A stretch of DNA of 17,095 nt from Bacteroidales bacterium (GTDB lineage Bacteria > Bacteroidota > Bacteroidia > Bacteroidales > B18-G4). This document shows positions 9,079 through 15,764 of this stretch, one piece after another. The position numbers and the translations under genes are program-made. Position 1 is the first letter of the stretch, and every line of letters starts with the position of its first letter. The notes below the pieces were generated by a model. That model made no database searches. It worked only from the letters and a program-made list of their open reading frames with translations, and had not been told where the DNA came from. The DNA is taken from the NCBI GenBank assembly GCA_023132505.1, contig JAGLYE010000007.1:1-17095 (forward strand), written 5' to 3'.

Positions 9079-9159
9079 ATGGACTGTGCAAAGCAAAAAT
9101 TGAAATGGTCTGAAACCTATGTCTGCGACCTGCCGTGGCGGCATCCCCACGACTTCTGA
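9079..9159 (+). pseudogene. mutY: Probable mutY (adenine DNA glycosylase) N-terminal remnant
   Basis: ATG 9079 opens a 26-codon frame ending at TGA 9157-9159. It contains WSETYVCDLPWRHPHD. MutY proteins start with a helix followed by W-x6-(R)DLPWR-x3-D(P)Y; here W10, D17-L18-P19-W20-R21 and D25 fall at the same spacing, and the distance from Met to the tryptophan is also normal. The position (between hup and ssb) and strand are those of mutY in related genomes. Everything after the motif is missing: no helix-hairpin-helix, no catalytic Glu/Asp and no 4Fe-4S cysteines appear in any frame before ssb. A large 3' deletion is the simplest explanation. The alternative is chance: the segment coding for DLPWRHPHD is GC-rich and forms a hairpin (9134-9151), so it could be a REP-like element. 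Confidence 0.5.
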
Positions 9160-9274
9160 ATTTACGAATAGTATAATGCTAGCAAATTATATTCTCAAAA
9201 AGTGTGACATTTTTCAAAAAAAGGTATTAATAGGTAAACCCACTGCAATATTGCTTGCCTTGTTAGGAGAGGCG

Positions 9275-9292
9275 TCACTAAATTCACTAAAT
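9275..9292. repeat. Tandem 9-bp duplication TCACTAAAT in the ssb promoter
   Basis: TCACTAAAT occurs twice head to tail (9275-9283 and 9284-9292). The second copy supplies the first five bases of the -7 box at 9288-9295. It may be a simple slippage duplication or a pair of protein-binding sites. Confidence 0.75.
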
Positions 9293-9295
9293 TTG
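9288..9295 (+). promoter_or_regulatory. -7 box (TAAATTTG) for ssb
   Basis: TAAATTTG matches TAnnTTTG exactly. The predicted start is about 9301-9302, leaving an A-rich leader of about 18 nt before the ATG at 9320. The nearest upstream TTG (9260-9262) is 25 nt away, a little beyond the usual spacing. Confidence 0.65.
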
Positions 9296-9319
9296 TAAAC
9301 TAAATTAAAACTAAGAAAA

Positions 9320-9745
9320 ATGGCTGGAATCAACAAAGTAATCCTGGTGGGGAACCTTGGCAGGGACCCGGAGGTAAGAACACTTGAAAATGGAGCAAAA
9401 GTTGCCAACTTTACCCTGGCAACATCCGAATCGTATAAGAATAAAGAAGGTCAACGGGTTACTCAAACCGAGTGGCATAATATCGTTTTATGGCGTGGCC
9501 TTGCTGAAATAGCCGAAAAATTCCTGCGGAAGGGTAATCAGGTTTATATCGAAGGAAAGATCAAGAGCAGATCCTGGGAAGATAAAGACGGAAATAAACG
9601 ATATACTACGGAGATTCTTGGTGATAATCTCACCATGCTAGGTGGCAGAAGGGATTCTGACAACTCAAATTCAGATTCTACTCCGGTTGAAGATAAAGCC
9701 CCGGATGCAAAAGCGGGTGATGAGAAAGACGACCTGCCATTTTAA
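9320..9745 (+). CDS. ssb: Single-stranded DNA-binding protein
   Basis: SSB coats single-stranded DNA in replication, repair and recombination and recruits partner proteins through its tail. The 141-aa protein has the N-terminal OB fold (residues 1 to about 105) with [16 protein letters not shown], the conserved TEWHNIV segment and [16 protein letters not shown], a low-complexity linker rich in Asp, Ser and Lys, and the acidic tip DDLPF that binds partner proteins. ATG 9320 follows an A-rich leader and a good -7 box. A perfect terminator hairpin lies about 100 bp after the stop, so it is probably transcribed alone rather than together with gldE. Confidence 0.97.
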   Translation: MAGINKVILVGNLGRDPEVRTLENGAKVANFTLATSESYKNKEGQRVTQTEWHNIVLWRGLAEIAEKFLRKGNQVYIEGKIKSRSWEDKDGNKRYTTEILGDNLTMLGGRRDSDNSNSDSTPVEDKAPDAKAGDEKDDLPF

Positions 9746-9797
9746 TCTTTCCGGCTCGCACCGGGGCTTATTTATATCATTTGACCCGGATCAGAGA

Positions 9798-9830
9798 TTT
9801 GCGCTTACTACCGGAAATTGTTTAATTTTG
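9798..9830 (+). promoter_or_regulatory. Candidate promoter (TTTG ... TAATTTTG) upstream of a terminator hairpin
   Basis: TTTG at 9798-9801 and TAATTTTG at 9823-9830 are 21 nt apart, within the TTG-N17-23-TAnnTTTG pattern reported for Bacteroidota. A transcript from about 9836 would meet the hairpin at 9843-9869 almost at once. It could therefore give a very short RNA or an attenuated gldE transcript. The box alone is AT-rich and could occur by chance. Confidence 0.4.
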
Positions 9831-9842
9831 TGGTTGAAATTT

Positions 9843-9878
9843 ATACCGCTGCCAAAATAGCAGCGGTATGGTTTTTTT
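9843..9878 (+). terminator. Intrinsic terminator downstream of ssb
   Basis: A perfect 10-bp stem, ATACCGCTGC (9843-9852) with GCAGCGGTAT (9860-9869), closes a 7-nt CAAAATA loop and is followed by GG and seven T residues (9872-9878). It has the form of a rho-independent terminator on the plus strand, placed between ssb and the gldE promoter box. Confidence 0.88.
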
Positions 9879-9880
9879 AC

Positions 9881-9888
9881 TAATTTTG
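9881..9888 (+). promoter_or_regulatory. -7 box (TAATTTTG) for gldE-gldD
   Basis: TAATTTTG directly follows the T-run of the ssb terminator and matches TAnnTTTG. A start near 9894-9895 would give a leader of about 47 nt to the gldE TTG. No TTG is found 17-23 nt upstream, because the hairpin stem fills that space. Confidence 0.55.
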
Positions 9889-9908
9889 TTGTAAACAGCA
9901 GTGAAACA

Positions 9909-9938
9909 ATGATCATCACCCTGCTGGAAAAAATATAA
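9909..9938 (+). other. Possible 9-codon leader ORF before gldE
   Basis: ATG at 9909-9911 opens a short frame (MIITLLEKI) that ends at TAA 9936-9938. That TAA is in the gldE frame, three bases before the gldE TTG at 9942. Ribosomes ending here could restart on the TTG. Nothing in the peptide is recognisable, and it may simply be chance. Confidence 0.25.
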
Positions 9939-9941
9939 TCC

Positions 9942-11297
9942 TTGGAAGAACCAGATTCTGCTGATAGTTTATACAATGTATTAATCGTGATTCTTGATGC
10001 ATTTATCCAGCCGTTTTCAATCACTATTCTAATCTCTTTATTGGTATTGCTGGTATTACTTTTCTTTTCAGCAATGATTTCAGGATCGGAAATAGGATTT
10101 TTTTCATTGGGTCCGCAGCATCTTGAAAAACTGAAAGAATCAGCTTCGGGCAGGGGTAAGTTGATATTGAGATTACTGGAAAGGCCAAAACGCCTGCTGG
10201 CCACCATCCTTATCGCAAACAATTTTGTGAATGTGTCCATCGTCATTCTCTCAACATTTATTGTTTCCTTGTGGTTCAACTTTACCAGTTTCCCCGTTCT
10301 TGCTTTTGTGATCCAGGTAATCGTGATCACAGCCCTGATCCTCCTGCTTGGTGAGATCTTACCAAAGATGTACGCAAGCGTTTACCCGGTCACGTTTTCA
10401 AAAAGTATGGCCGGCGTGCTGCATGTTCTGAATAAGGTGTTTTATCCTTTCAGTTCCATTCTGGTTAGATCAACATTCTTCCTCGACAACAAAATTGCCC
10501 GGAAAAGCCATGTTTTATCGAGAAGCGAACTTTCAGATGCTATAGAATTAACAGCCGGGGAATCTACTCCAGAAGAGGGTAAAAAAATACTGCAAGGCAT
10601 CGTTAAGTTTGGTGATATTGAGGTAAAAGAGATTATGCACTCCAGGATGGATGTAGTTGCTCTTGATTTAAATGCTCTATTCACAGAGGTGATGGATGTA
10701 ATAGTGGAATCGGGTTTTTCAAGGATACCCGTTTATAAAGAAAGTTTCGATAATATCCAGGGCATCTTATATGTGAAAGACCTCCTTCCCCATCTCGAAA
10801 AAAGTGAACAGTATAACTGGCAGCAACTTATCCGTGATGCTTTCTTTGTTCCGGAAAATAAAAAGATCAATGACCTTCTGCAGGAATTCCAGGAGAAAAA
10901 GATCCATCTTGCAATCGTAGTGGATGAATATGGTGGAACTTCCGGTATTATCACCCTTGAAGATGTTCTTGAGGAAATTGTTGGCGAGATCACCGATGAA
11001 TCAGATACGGGTACCGAAGAGTTTATTTATGAGAAAATTGATGACAGAACCTATATCTTTGAAGGAAAAACTACGATTAATGATTTTTGTAAGATCATTG
11101 AAATAGATGATAATGTTTTTGATGAGGTAAAAGGAGATTCCGATTCCCTTGCGGGCCTCATCCTTGAACTTGAAGGGAAAATTCCGGAAAAAGATGACGA
11201 GACCTTCTTCAGGAACTTTATGTTTAAAACAGTGGAAGTTGACCCCAAACGGATTAAACGCATTATGGTCACAATAACCGAAGATCCCGATGAATAA
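9942..11297 (+). CDS. gldE: Gliding motility-associated protein GldE (HlyC/CorC-type CBS membrane protein)
   Basis: GldE is a Bacteroidota member of the DUF21/CBS/CorC_HlyC family, linked to gliding and the type IX system in flavobacteria but also kept in non-gliders. The 451-aa protein has the DUF21 membrane domain with hydrophobic segments at about 26-46, 88-110 and 117-139, including SAMISGSEIGFFSL (43-56) and LLGEILPKMYA (135-145). Two CBS repeats follow (about 232-285, with EIMHSRMDVVAL, and 295-350, with IVVDEYGGTSGIITLEDVLEEIVGEI split over its second half). The CorC_HlyC domain fills the C-terminus. The start must be TTG 9942: an in-frame TAA lies at 9936 and the next ATG is inside the first membrane segment. 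Its last 8 bases overlap gldD. GldE can act as suppressor or partner of GldD in flavobacteria; a transport role is inferred from the family. Confidence 0.92.
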   Translation: MEEPDSADSLYNVLIVILDAFIQPFSITILISLLVLLVLLFFSAMISGSEIGFFSLGPQHLEKLKESASGRGKLILRLLERPKRLLATILIANNFVNVSIVILSTFIVSLWFNFTSFPVLAFVIQVIVITALILLLGEILPKMYASVYPVTFSKSMAGVLHVLNKVFYPFSSILVRSTFFLDNKIARKSHVLSRSELSDAIELTAGESTPEEGKKILQGIVKFGDIEVKEIMHSRMDVVALDLNALFTEVMDVIVESGFSRIPVYKESFDNIQGILYVKDLLPHLEKSEQYNWQQLIRDAFFVPENKKINDLLQEFQEKKIHLAIVVDEYGGTSGIITLEDVLEEIVGEITDESDTGTEEFIYEKIDDRTYIFEGKTTINDFCKIIEIDDNVFDEVKGDSDSLAGLILELEGKIPEKDDETFFRNFMFKTVEVDPKRIKRIMVTITEDPDE

Positions 11298-11874
11298 ATA
11301 TGCTTTCATACCTGCATTGATACTGATGCTGTTCTTTTTTGTTTCGGCATGCAATGAGCATCATACTCCTAAACCCCGGGGGTATTTCAGGATTGACTTG
11401 CCTGAGCATGAATACAAAGATTTCGATTCCACTTTCCCATATTCTTTCGAATACCCTGTCTATGCCTATTTGAGCCCTGATCCTTTTGCTCCGGAAGAAG
11501 CTTACTGGATAAATATCGACTTTCCTGAATTTAATGGAAGAATTCATTTGAGTTATAAAAAGGTAGATGACAATCTTGCTGAATACCTTGAAGATTCGCG
11601 CCAGTTTGTAATGAAACACATTCCCAAGGCCAGTGCCATCAACGATTCTCTCATTCTCGACAGGGACAGGGATCTCTATGGCTTGATTTATCATATCGAA
11701 GGCATGGGAGCTGCCTCCCCGTACCAGTTTTTTATTACTGATAGTATAAATCATTTTGTCCGTGGTGCACTGTACTTCGATGTAATCCCTAATAATGATT
11801 CCCTGGCCCCTGTAATTGAATTTCTTAAAAAGGACATAGAGCACCTGTTAGGGACTTTTTCATGGGAAGATTAA
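11290..11874 (+). CDS. gldD: Gliding motility lipoprotein GldD
   Basis: A 194-aa predicted lipoprotein: a short hydrophobic signal (residues 5-18) ends in the lipobox VSAC with Cys21 as the lipid-attachment residue. The mature part begins with PKPRGYFRIDLPEHEY, a strongly conserved GldD signature, and has no other membrane segment. In Flavobacterium johnsoniae GldD is needed for gliding and type IX secretion, but homologues occur in non-motile Bacteroidota, so the gene alone does not prove gliding. Its ATG lies inside the gldE 3' end (ATGAATAA, 8-bp overlap), which points to translational coupling. No terminator hairpin is seen directly after it. Confidence 0.93.
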   Translation: MNKYAFIPALILMLFFFVSACNEHHTPKPRGYFRIDLPEHEYKDFDSTFPYSFEYPVYAYLSPDPFAPEEAYWINIDFPEFNGRIHLSYKKVDDNLAEYLEDSRQFVMKHIPKASAINDSLILDRDRDLYGLIYHIEGMGAASPYQFFITDSINHFVRGALYFDVIPNNDSLAPVIEFLKKDIEHLLGTFSWED

Positions 11875-11883
11875 CAAGTGCCC

Positions 11884-11928
11884 AAAGTACTTGCCGTACT
11901 TGAAATACTTAAAGTACTTAAAATACTT
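11884..11928. repeat. Five tandem 9-bp units, consensus AAARTACTT
   Basis: Five head-to-tail 9-mers begin ten bases after the gldD stop. Units 1 and 4 are AAAGTACTT, unit 5 is AAAATACTT, unit 3 is GAAATACTT and unit 2 is GCCGTACTT. Each contains the near-palindrome AAGTACTT. The array carries no gene. Confidence 0.85.
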
Positions 11929-11949
11929 TGGATTTGCATAAACCTTTTT

Positions 11950-11977
11950 CACTCGGCACTCAGCACCCGGCACTCTC
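11950..11977. repeat. Four tandem 7-bp units, consensus CACTCGG
   Basis: Four consecutive 7-mers (CACTCGG, CACTCAG, CACCCGG, CACTCTC) lie 21 bp after the 9-bp array. They are GC-rich, unlike the AT-rich neighbour array, and different in sequence. I see no coding function. The rest of the gldD-corA gap (234 bp) holds only the candidate promoter at 12049. Confidence 0.7.
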
Positions 11978-12048
11978 CGGGGGTAACCCTAAAGCCTGTT
12001 TTGCGTTTAAAAACTATTGACAGGGGCTCTGTTATTCCTAAAAAGTCT

Positions 12049-12056
12049 TACTTTTG
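12049..12056 (+). promoter_or_regulatory. -7 box (TACTTTTG) for the corA-type gene
   Basis: TACTTTTG matches TAnnTTTG, 52 nt before the ATG at 12109. There is no TTG at ideal spacing; the nearest is at 12018-12020, 28 nt upstream. No Mg2+-sensing leader structure is apparent in the short 5' region. Confidence 0.5.
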
Positions 12057-12108
12057 GAAACCTATATAAAAAATCACGGATAAAATTATTATTATTCCGG
12101 ATAAAGAA

Positions 12109-13020
12109 ATGATAGAAACCATCAAAATAGGAACCCTCAAATGGCATCACGTCCTTAACCCGGATGAGAATGACCTTCAGTTCTTTGCGGATAATTTCCA
12201 CTTCCATCCGCTCGATATTGAAGATTGCCGTTCTAAGCTGAATCAGAGGCCGAAGGTGGATATCTATGATGACTATTATTTTATGATCCTGCATTTTCCG
12301 AATTTTGACAAGTCCGGGAAATTTCTTCAAACCAAGGAGGTCAAGGTTTTCTGGGGCGAGGATTATGTGATCACCATTGGCAGTTCATACTGGGTTGTTA
12401 TGAATATGTTTAAGGAAGCCCAGGAACAGGAAGCCAGGAAAGAAGATTTTGAGATTGGTACCAGTGATGCCCTCCTCTACCATATCCTTGAACGACTGAT
12501 GCGGGAAACCATGGTTTTGCTTCGTAAAATTGGAAATGATGTTGAGTTTTTAAACAGTGAACTGTTTAACATTAAATCCAGGGAACTTATTGAAAGGATC
12601 TCGGTAACCCGTAAGAATATTATTTTGCTTAACACCATCTTTAAACCTCAATTGCCACTTTTCCAGCGTTTTGAGATCGGTAAGATTGAGGGTTTTGCCG
12701 AAAACATGGAAGATTACTGGGGCAATATTCTCGATTATTACCAGAAGATGTGGGATATGACTGAGGATTACCAGGAACTGATCGAAGGCCTTTCCAAAAC
12801 CTTTGACTCGTTGCAGGCCCATAAGATCAACGATATTATGAAGGTCCTTACCTTCTTCTCCACTATATTGCTTCCACTTACATTTATCACGGGCCTTTAC
12901 GGAATGAATGTTGGCCTGCCGCTGCAAAACGATCCCAATTCATTCTTTATCGTTCTCCTTGCCATGGTGATAATCGTGGTGGTAATGCTCCTCTATTTCA
13001 AAAGAAAGCGCTGGATCTAG
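12109..13020 (+). CDS. corA: CorA family magnesium/divalent cation transporter
   Basis: CorA forms a homopentameric inner-membrane channel that takes up Mg2+ (some relatives move Co2+, Ni2+ or export Zn2+). The 303-aa chain has the large cytoplasmic alpha/beta domain with long helices up to about residue 240 and two C-terminal membrane helices (about 245-264 and 279-297). They are joined by the family's periplasmic selectivity motif YGMN (264-267), and the protein ends in the usual basic tail KRKRWI. Length and topology are normal. The gene has its own -7 box and ends 10 bp before the convergent aromatic-pathway gene. Ion preference cannot be read from the sequence. Confidence 0.94.
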   Translation: MIETIKIGTLKWHHVLNPDENDLQFFADNFHFHPLDIEDCRSKLNQRPKVDIYDDYYFMILHFPNFDKSGKFLQTKEVKVFWGEDYVITIGSSYWVVMNMFKEAQEQEARKEDFEIGTSDALLYHILERLMRETMVLLRKIGNDVEFLNSELFNIKSRELIERISVTRKNIILLNTIFKPQLPLFQRFEIGKIEGFAENMEDYWGNILDYYQKMWDMTEDYQELIEGLSKTFDSLQAHKINDIMKVLTFFSTILLPLTFITGLYGMNVGLPLQNDPNSFFIVLLAMVIIVVVMLLYFKRKRWI

Positions 13021-13030
13021 GCCACTCCTC

Positions 13031-14140
13031 CTAATCATTCATTATTTCATCTTGCCTTCCCAGAGATTCTTTGTGGATCACATTGAATATTTGATTGATG
13101 AAATCCCGGTCAAGTTTTAATGATACTCCCTTTTTCAGGCAGTTTTCCAGTACTGACGACCAGCGATCCGGTTGAAATGGTGCTAGGTTTTGCTCTTTCT
13201 TTAGCTTCCCGATCAATTCCGAAAGTTCCATCCTTTTTGAAAGGATCTCCAATAGTTGCTCATCCAGTTCATCAATAGATATGCGGTATTTTTCAATTGC
13301 AGCATCAACTTTTTTTTCTTGATGGTCTCTGATCTTTAAGCCTGCAATGATCTTTTTTAATTCCTTTGGAGAAAGCTGTTGGGCAACATCTGTTAAGGCT
13401 TTATCCGGGTCGAAATGTGACTCAATCATCAACCCGTCCATACCCAGGTCGAGGGCTTTCTGAGAAATGGACGATATCAATTTGCGATTACCCCCAATAT
13501 GACTGGGATCACAGAGCACAGGCAGGTCCGGGAAATAATTTTTAAGCTCGAGGGGGATTTCCCATAGAGGAATATTCCTGTATGGTTTACTATGGTAGAT
13601 ATCAAAACCCCTGTGCACAGCAGCAAGGTTTGTAATACCTTGTTTTTTCAATCGCTCTATTCCTCCTGCCCATAAACTGAGGTCAGGGTTAACCGGATTT
13701 TTGACCATTACACAAATATCACTTCCGCTGAGTGCCCGGGCAATTTCATCAACAATGAAGGGGTTGACCACACTTCGGGCCCCTATCCAAACTATATCAA
13801 CACCAGATTTTAAGCATGCTTCTACATGGGCAGGCATGGCAATCTCCACTGCCAGCTTGAATCCTGTTTTTTCCTTCACTTCCCTGAGCCAGGGGAGACC
13901 TTTTTCACCAACTCCCTCAAAATCAACCGGACGTGTTCGGGGTTTCCATAAGCCTGCACGGAAAGCGGTAAGCCAGGGTGTTCCCAGTAGGGCTTCAGCT
14001 GTACGAATAACTTGTTCACGTGATTCGGCAGCGCATGGCCCTGCTATCAGAGCGGGGTGGCCGGCTTTCTTTATTAAATTTAAATCCATATCCATGCTGG
14101 GTGGTGCTTTGCCTTTCAAAATTAACATTTTTGACCGCAT
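13031..14140 (-). CDS. Bifunctional 3-deoxy-7-phosphoheptulonate synthase / chorismate mutase (type II)
   Basis: It catalyses the entry step of the shikimate pathway (PEP plus erythrose 4-phosphate to DAHP) and chorismate to prephenate for Phe/Tyr. Residues about 20-270 form the type I-beta DAHP synthase barrel with AGPCAAES (Cys36), AGLWKPRTRP (62-71), VKNPVNPDLSLW, CDPSHIGG (His215) and MIESH (Glu240), the expected metal and PEP ligands. Residues about 277-365 form an AroQ helical chorismate mutase with ISIDELDEQLLEILSKRMEL. The CM-at-C-terminus fusion is the Bacteroidota arrangement, where prephenate binding in the CM part inhibits DAHP synthase. The 5' end is uncertain: ATGs at residues 1, 5, 16 and 18 all fit, and the family usually starts close to residue 16. 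It converges on corA with 10 bp between stops and is divergent from asnS. Confidence 0.94.
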   Translation of the reverse strand: MRSKMLILKGKAPPSMDMDLNLIKKAGHPALIAGPCAAESREQVIRTAEALLGTPWLTAFRAGLWKPRTRPVDFEGVGEKGLPWLREVKEKTGFKLAVEIAMPAHVEACLKSGVDIVWIGARSVVNPFIVDEIARALSGSDICVMVKNPVNPDLSLWAGGIERLKKQGITNLAAVHRGFDIYHSKPYRNIPLWEIPLELKNYFPDLPVLCDPSHIGGNRKLISSISQKALDLGMDGLMIESHFDPDKALTDVAQQLSPKELKKIIAGLKIRDHQEKKVDAAIEKYRISIDELDEQLLEILSKRMELSELIGKLKKEQNLAPFQPDRWSSVLENCLKKGVSLKLDRDFINQIFNVIHKESLGRQDEIMND

Positions 14141-14186
14141 CCGGCTAAAAATTCAAGTTTGCTGACAAATGGCTTCAAAAAGTGAT

Positions 14187-14194
14187 TAATTTTG
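14187..14194 (+). promoter_or_regulatory. -7 box (TAATTTTG) for asnS
   Basis: TAATTTTG, the same octamer as both boxes upstream of gldE, lies about 30 nt before the asnS TTG start. A TTTG at 14158-14161 is 25 nt upstream, slightly long. The 84-bp gap between the divergent asnS and DAHP synthase genes holds no exact TAnnTTTG on the minus strand. Confidence 0.6.
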
Positions 14195-14224
14195 CATTCA
14201 TAATAACATTAAAAATACTTAGAG

Positions 14225-15667
14225 TTGAAAAGAACTGATATTGTTGACCTGGTGGGTTCCGATAAGACAAATGTAAAGGTAAATGCCAAAGGTTGGGTGC
14301 GAACCAAAAGGCAAAGTAAGAATGTGGCTTTCATTGCCCTTAACGATGGCTCCACCATCCGCAATCTTCAGGTGGTTGCTGATGTGGCGGTGATTGGCGT
14401 AGATGTTCTTGCGAAAATCAATACCGGGGCATCTGTATCTGTCGATGGTATTCTTGTTGAATCTGCCGGAAGCGGACAGGCCAATGAGCTCCGGGCAGAA
14501 AATATTGAGGTTTTAGGTGTTGCCGACCCTGATACTTATCCTTTGCAGGCCAAACGGCACAGCCTTGAGTTCCTCCGGGAAAAGGCACACCTGCGGTTCC
14601 GAACTGCAACTTTCAGTGCTATAACCCGGATTCGGCATGCTATGATATTCGGGGTTCATAAGTTTTTTAACGACAGGGGATTTTATAATATTCATACTCC
14701 CATCATCACCGGCTCCGATGCAGAAGGTGCAGGAGAGATGTTCAGGGTGAGTGTGCTGGATCCGAAAACACCCCCCCTGGATGAACAGGGCAATGTGGAT
14801 TATTCTTTTGATTTTTTTGGTAAAGAAACTAATCTTACGGTTTCCGGTCAGCTTGAAGCAGAACTGGCTGCCCTGGCCATGACAAAGGTTTATACTTTTG
14901 GGCCTACTTTTCGGGCAGAGAATTCTAATACTTCAAGACATCTTGCTGAGTTTTGGATGATTGAACCCGAAGTTGCCTTTGCCGATATCCATGACAATAT
15001 GGACCTTGCGGAAAACATGCTGAAATTTCTTGTCAGGTATGTCCTTGATAACTGCCGGGAAGATATTGAATTCCTCGATAAGCGTCTGAAAGATGAGGAA
15101 ATGCATAAAAAAGCCCAGGACCGGTCACCCATGAACCTGATCGAAAGGCTTGAATTTGTGCTTGCTGAGAAATTTGAGAGAATTACGTATACCGAGGCCA
15201 TTGAAGTACTTAGAAACTCCAACTATAATAAAAAGAAAAAATTCATTTATCCTATTGAAGATTGGGGTGCAGACTTACAATCTGAGCATGAGCGCTACCT
15301 GGTTGAGAAGCACTACAATAAACCTGTGATCATTACTGATTATCCGAAGGATATCAAGGCTTTTTACATGAAGCAAAACGATGATGGGAAAACCGTGCGG
15401 GCCATGGATGTCCTGTTTCCTCAGATCGGTGAGATCATTGGGGGTTCACAGCGTGAAGAAGAGTATGATAAATTGCTCATGCGTATAGAGGAAATGAAAA
15501 TCCCAATAGAAAGCATGTGGTGGTTCATCGAAACAAGGCAATTTGGTACCGTACCGCACAGTGGTTTTGGCCTTGGCTTTGAGCGTCTGATGCTCTTTGT
15601 TACAGGCATGGGAAACATTCGCGATGTGATCCCGTTCCCACGGACACCACAGAATGCTGAATTCTGA
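14225..15667 (+). CDS. asnS: Asparagine--tRNA ligase
   Basis: A class IIb aminoacyl-tRNA synthetase. The 480-aa protein has an N-terminal OB anticodon-binding domain ([20 protein letters not shown], 19-38) and the class II core: motif 2 region [16 protein letters not shown] (229-244) and motif 3 GFGLGFERL (447-455), ending [11 protein letters not shown]. The [12 protein letters not shown] wording and length (about 460-480) favour AsnRS over AspRS, which is longer. Start is TTG 14225, giving MKRTDIVDL; an in-frame TAA at 14210-14212 and no ATG between rule out a longer form. The rpoN gene follows after 97 AT-rich bases with no terminator hairpin or exact TAnnTTTG, so the two may be cotranscribed; this pairing is common in the phylum. 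Confidence 0.96.
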   Translation: MKRTDIVDLVGSDKTNVKVNAKGWVRTKRQSKNVAFIALNDGSTIRNLQVVADVAVIGVDVLAKINTGASVSVDGILVESAGSGQANELRAENIEVLGVADPDTYPLQAKRHSLEFLREKAHLRFRTATFSAITRIRHAMIFGVHKFFNDRGFYNIHTPIITGSDAEGAGEMFRVSVLDPKTPPLDEQGNVDYSFDFFGKETNLTVSGQLEAELAALAMTKVYTFGPTFRAENSNTSRHLAEFWMIEPEVAFADIHDNMDLAENMLKFLVRYVLDNCREDIEFLDKRLKDEEMHKKAQDRSPMNLIERLEFVLAEKFERITYTEAIEVLRNSNYNKKKKFIYPIEDWGADLQSEHERYLVEKHYNKPVIITDYPKDIKAFYMKQNDDGKTVRAMDVLFPQIGEIIGGSQREEEYDKLLMRIEEMKIPIESMWWFIETRQFGTVPHSGFGLGFERLMLFVTGMGNIRDVIPFPRTPQNAEF

Positions 15668-15764
15668 TAAACCCGGCGTCTTCTGCATTTATTTATATTG
15701 GTTTTTTATTTTAATTTTATTATTTTAGGTGATGTAAATATTATTGCAGAACGGAACCTGAATT

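Larger units (their letters stand above)
8941..9319. other. 379-bp gap between hup and ssb; normal mutY position
   Basis: No intact gene is present. The gap holds the hup promoter (minus), a long AT-rich stretch around 9001-9070, a 26-codon ORF resembling the start of MutY (9079-9159), a GC-rich hairpin (9134-9151, inside that ORF), and the ssb promoter with a tandem repeat (9275-9295). In many Bacteroidota a full-length plus-strand mutY (about 350 codons) occupies this position. Confidence 0.75.

Noticed and set aside
9134..9151. GC-rich hairpin as an independent regulatory RNA structure
   Set aside because: It is short with one mismatch, and the same bases encode the MutY-like DLPWR segment. 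It is kept only as the alternative explanation for the remnant.
9119..9298. A 59-codon plus-strand ORF overlapping the mutY remnant in another frame and ending in the ssb -7 box
   Set aside because: No family resemblance, no leader or start signal, and its stop lies inside the ssb promoter. It is most likely a chance frame; conservation in relatives would change this.
9791..10330. A 179-codon minus-strand ORF opposite the start of gldE
   Set aside because: It runs through the ssb terminator and the gldE membrane segments in antisense and has no recognisable features. gldE is strongly supported on the plus strand.
11269..11844. A 191-codon minus-strand ORF opposite gldD, almost the same length as gldD
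   Set aside because: The plus frame has a lipobox and the GldD signature; the antisense frame has nothing recognisable.
9942..11874. Reading gldE-gldD as proof of gliding motility or a complete type IX secretion system
   Set aside because: Only these two genes are present, and both are kept in non-gliding Bacteroidota.
11878..12069. A 63-codon plus-strand ORF between gldD and corA
   Set aside because: Its first part is only the translation of the 9-bp tandem array, and the rest has no family features.
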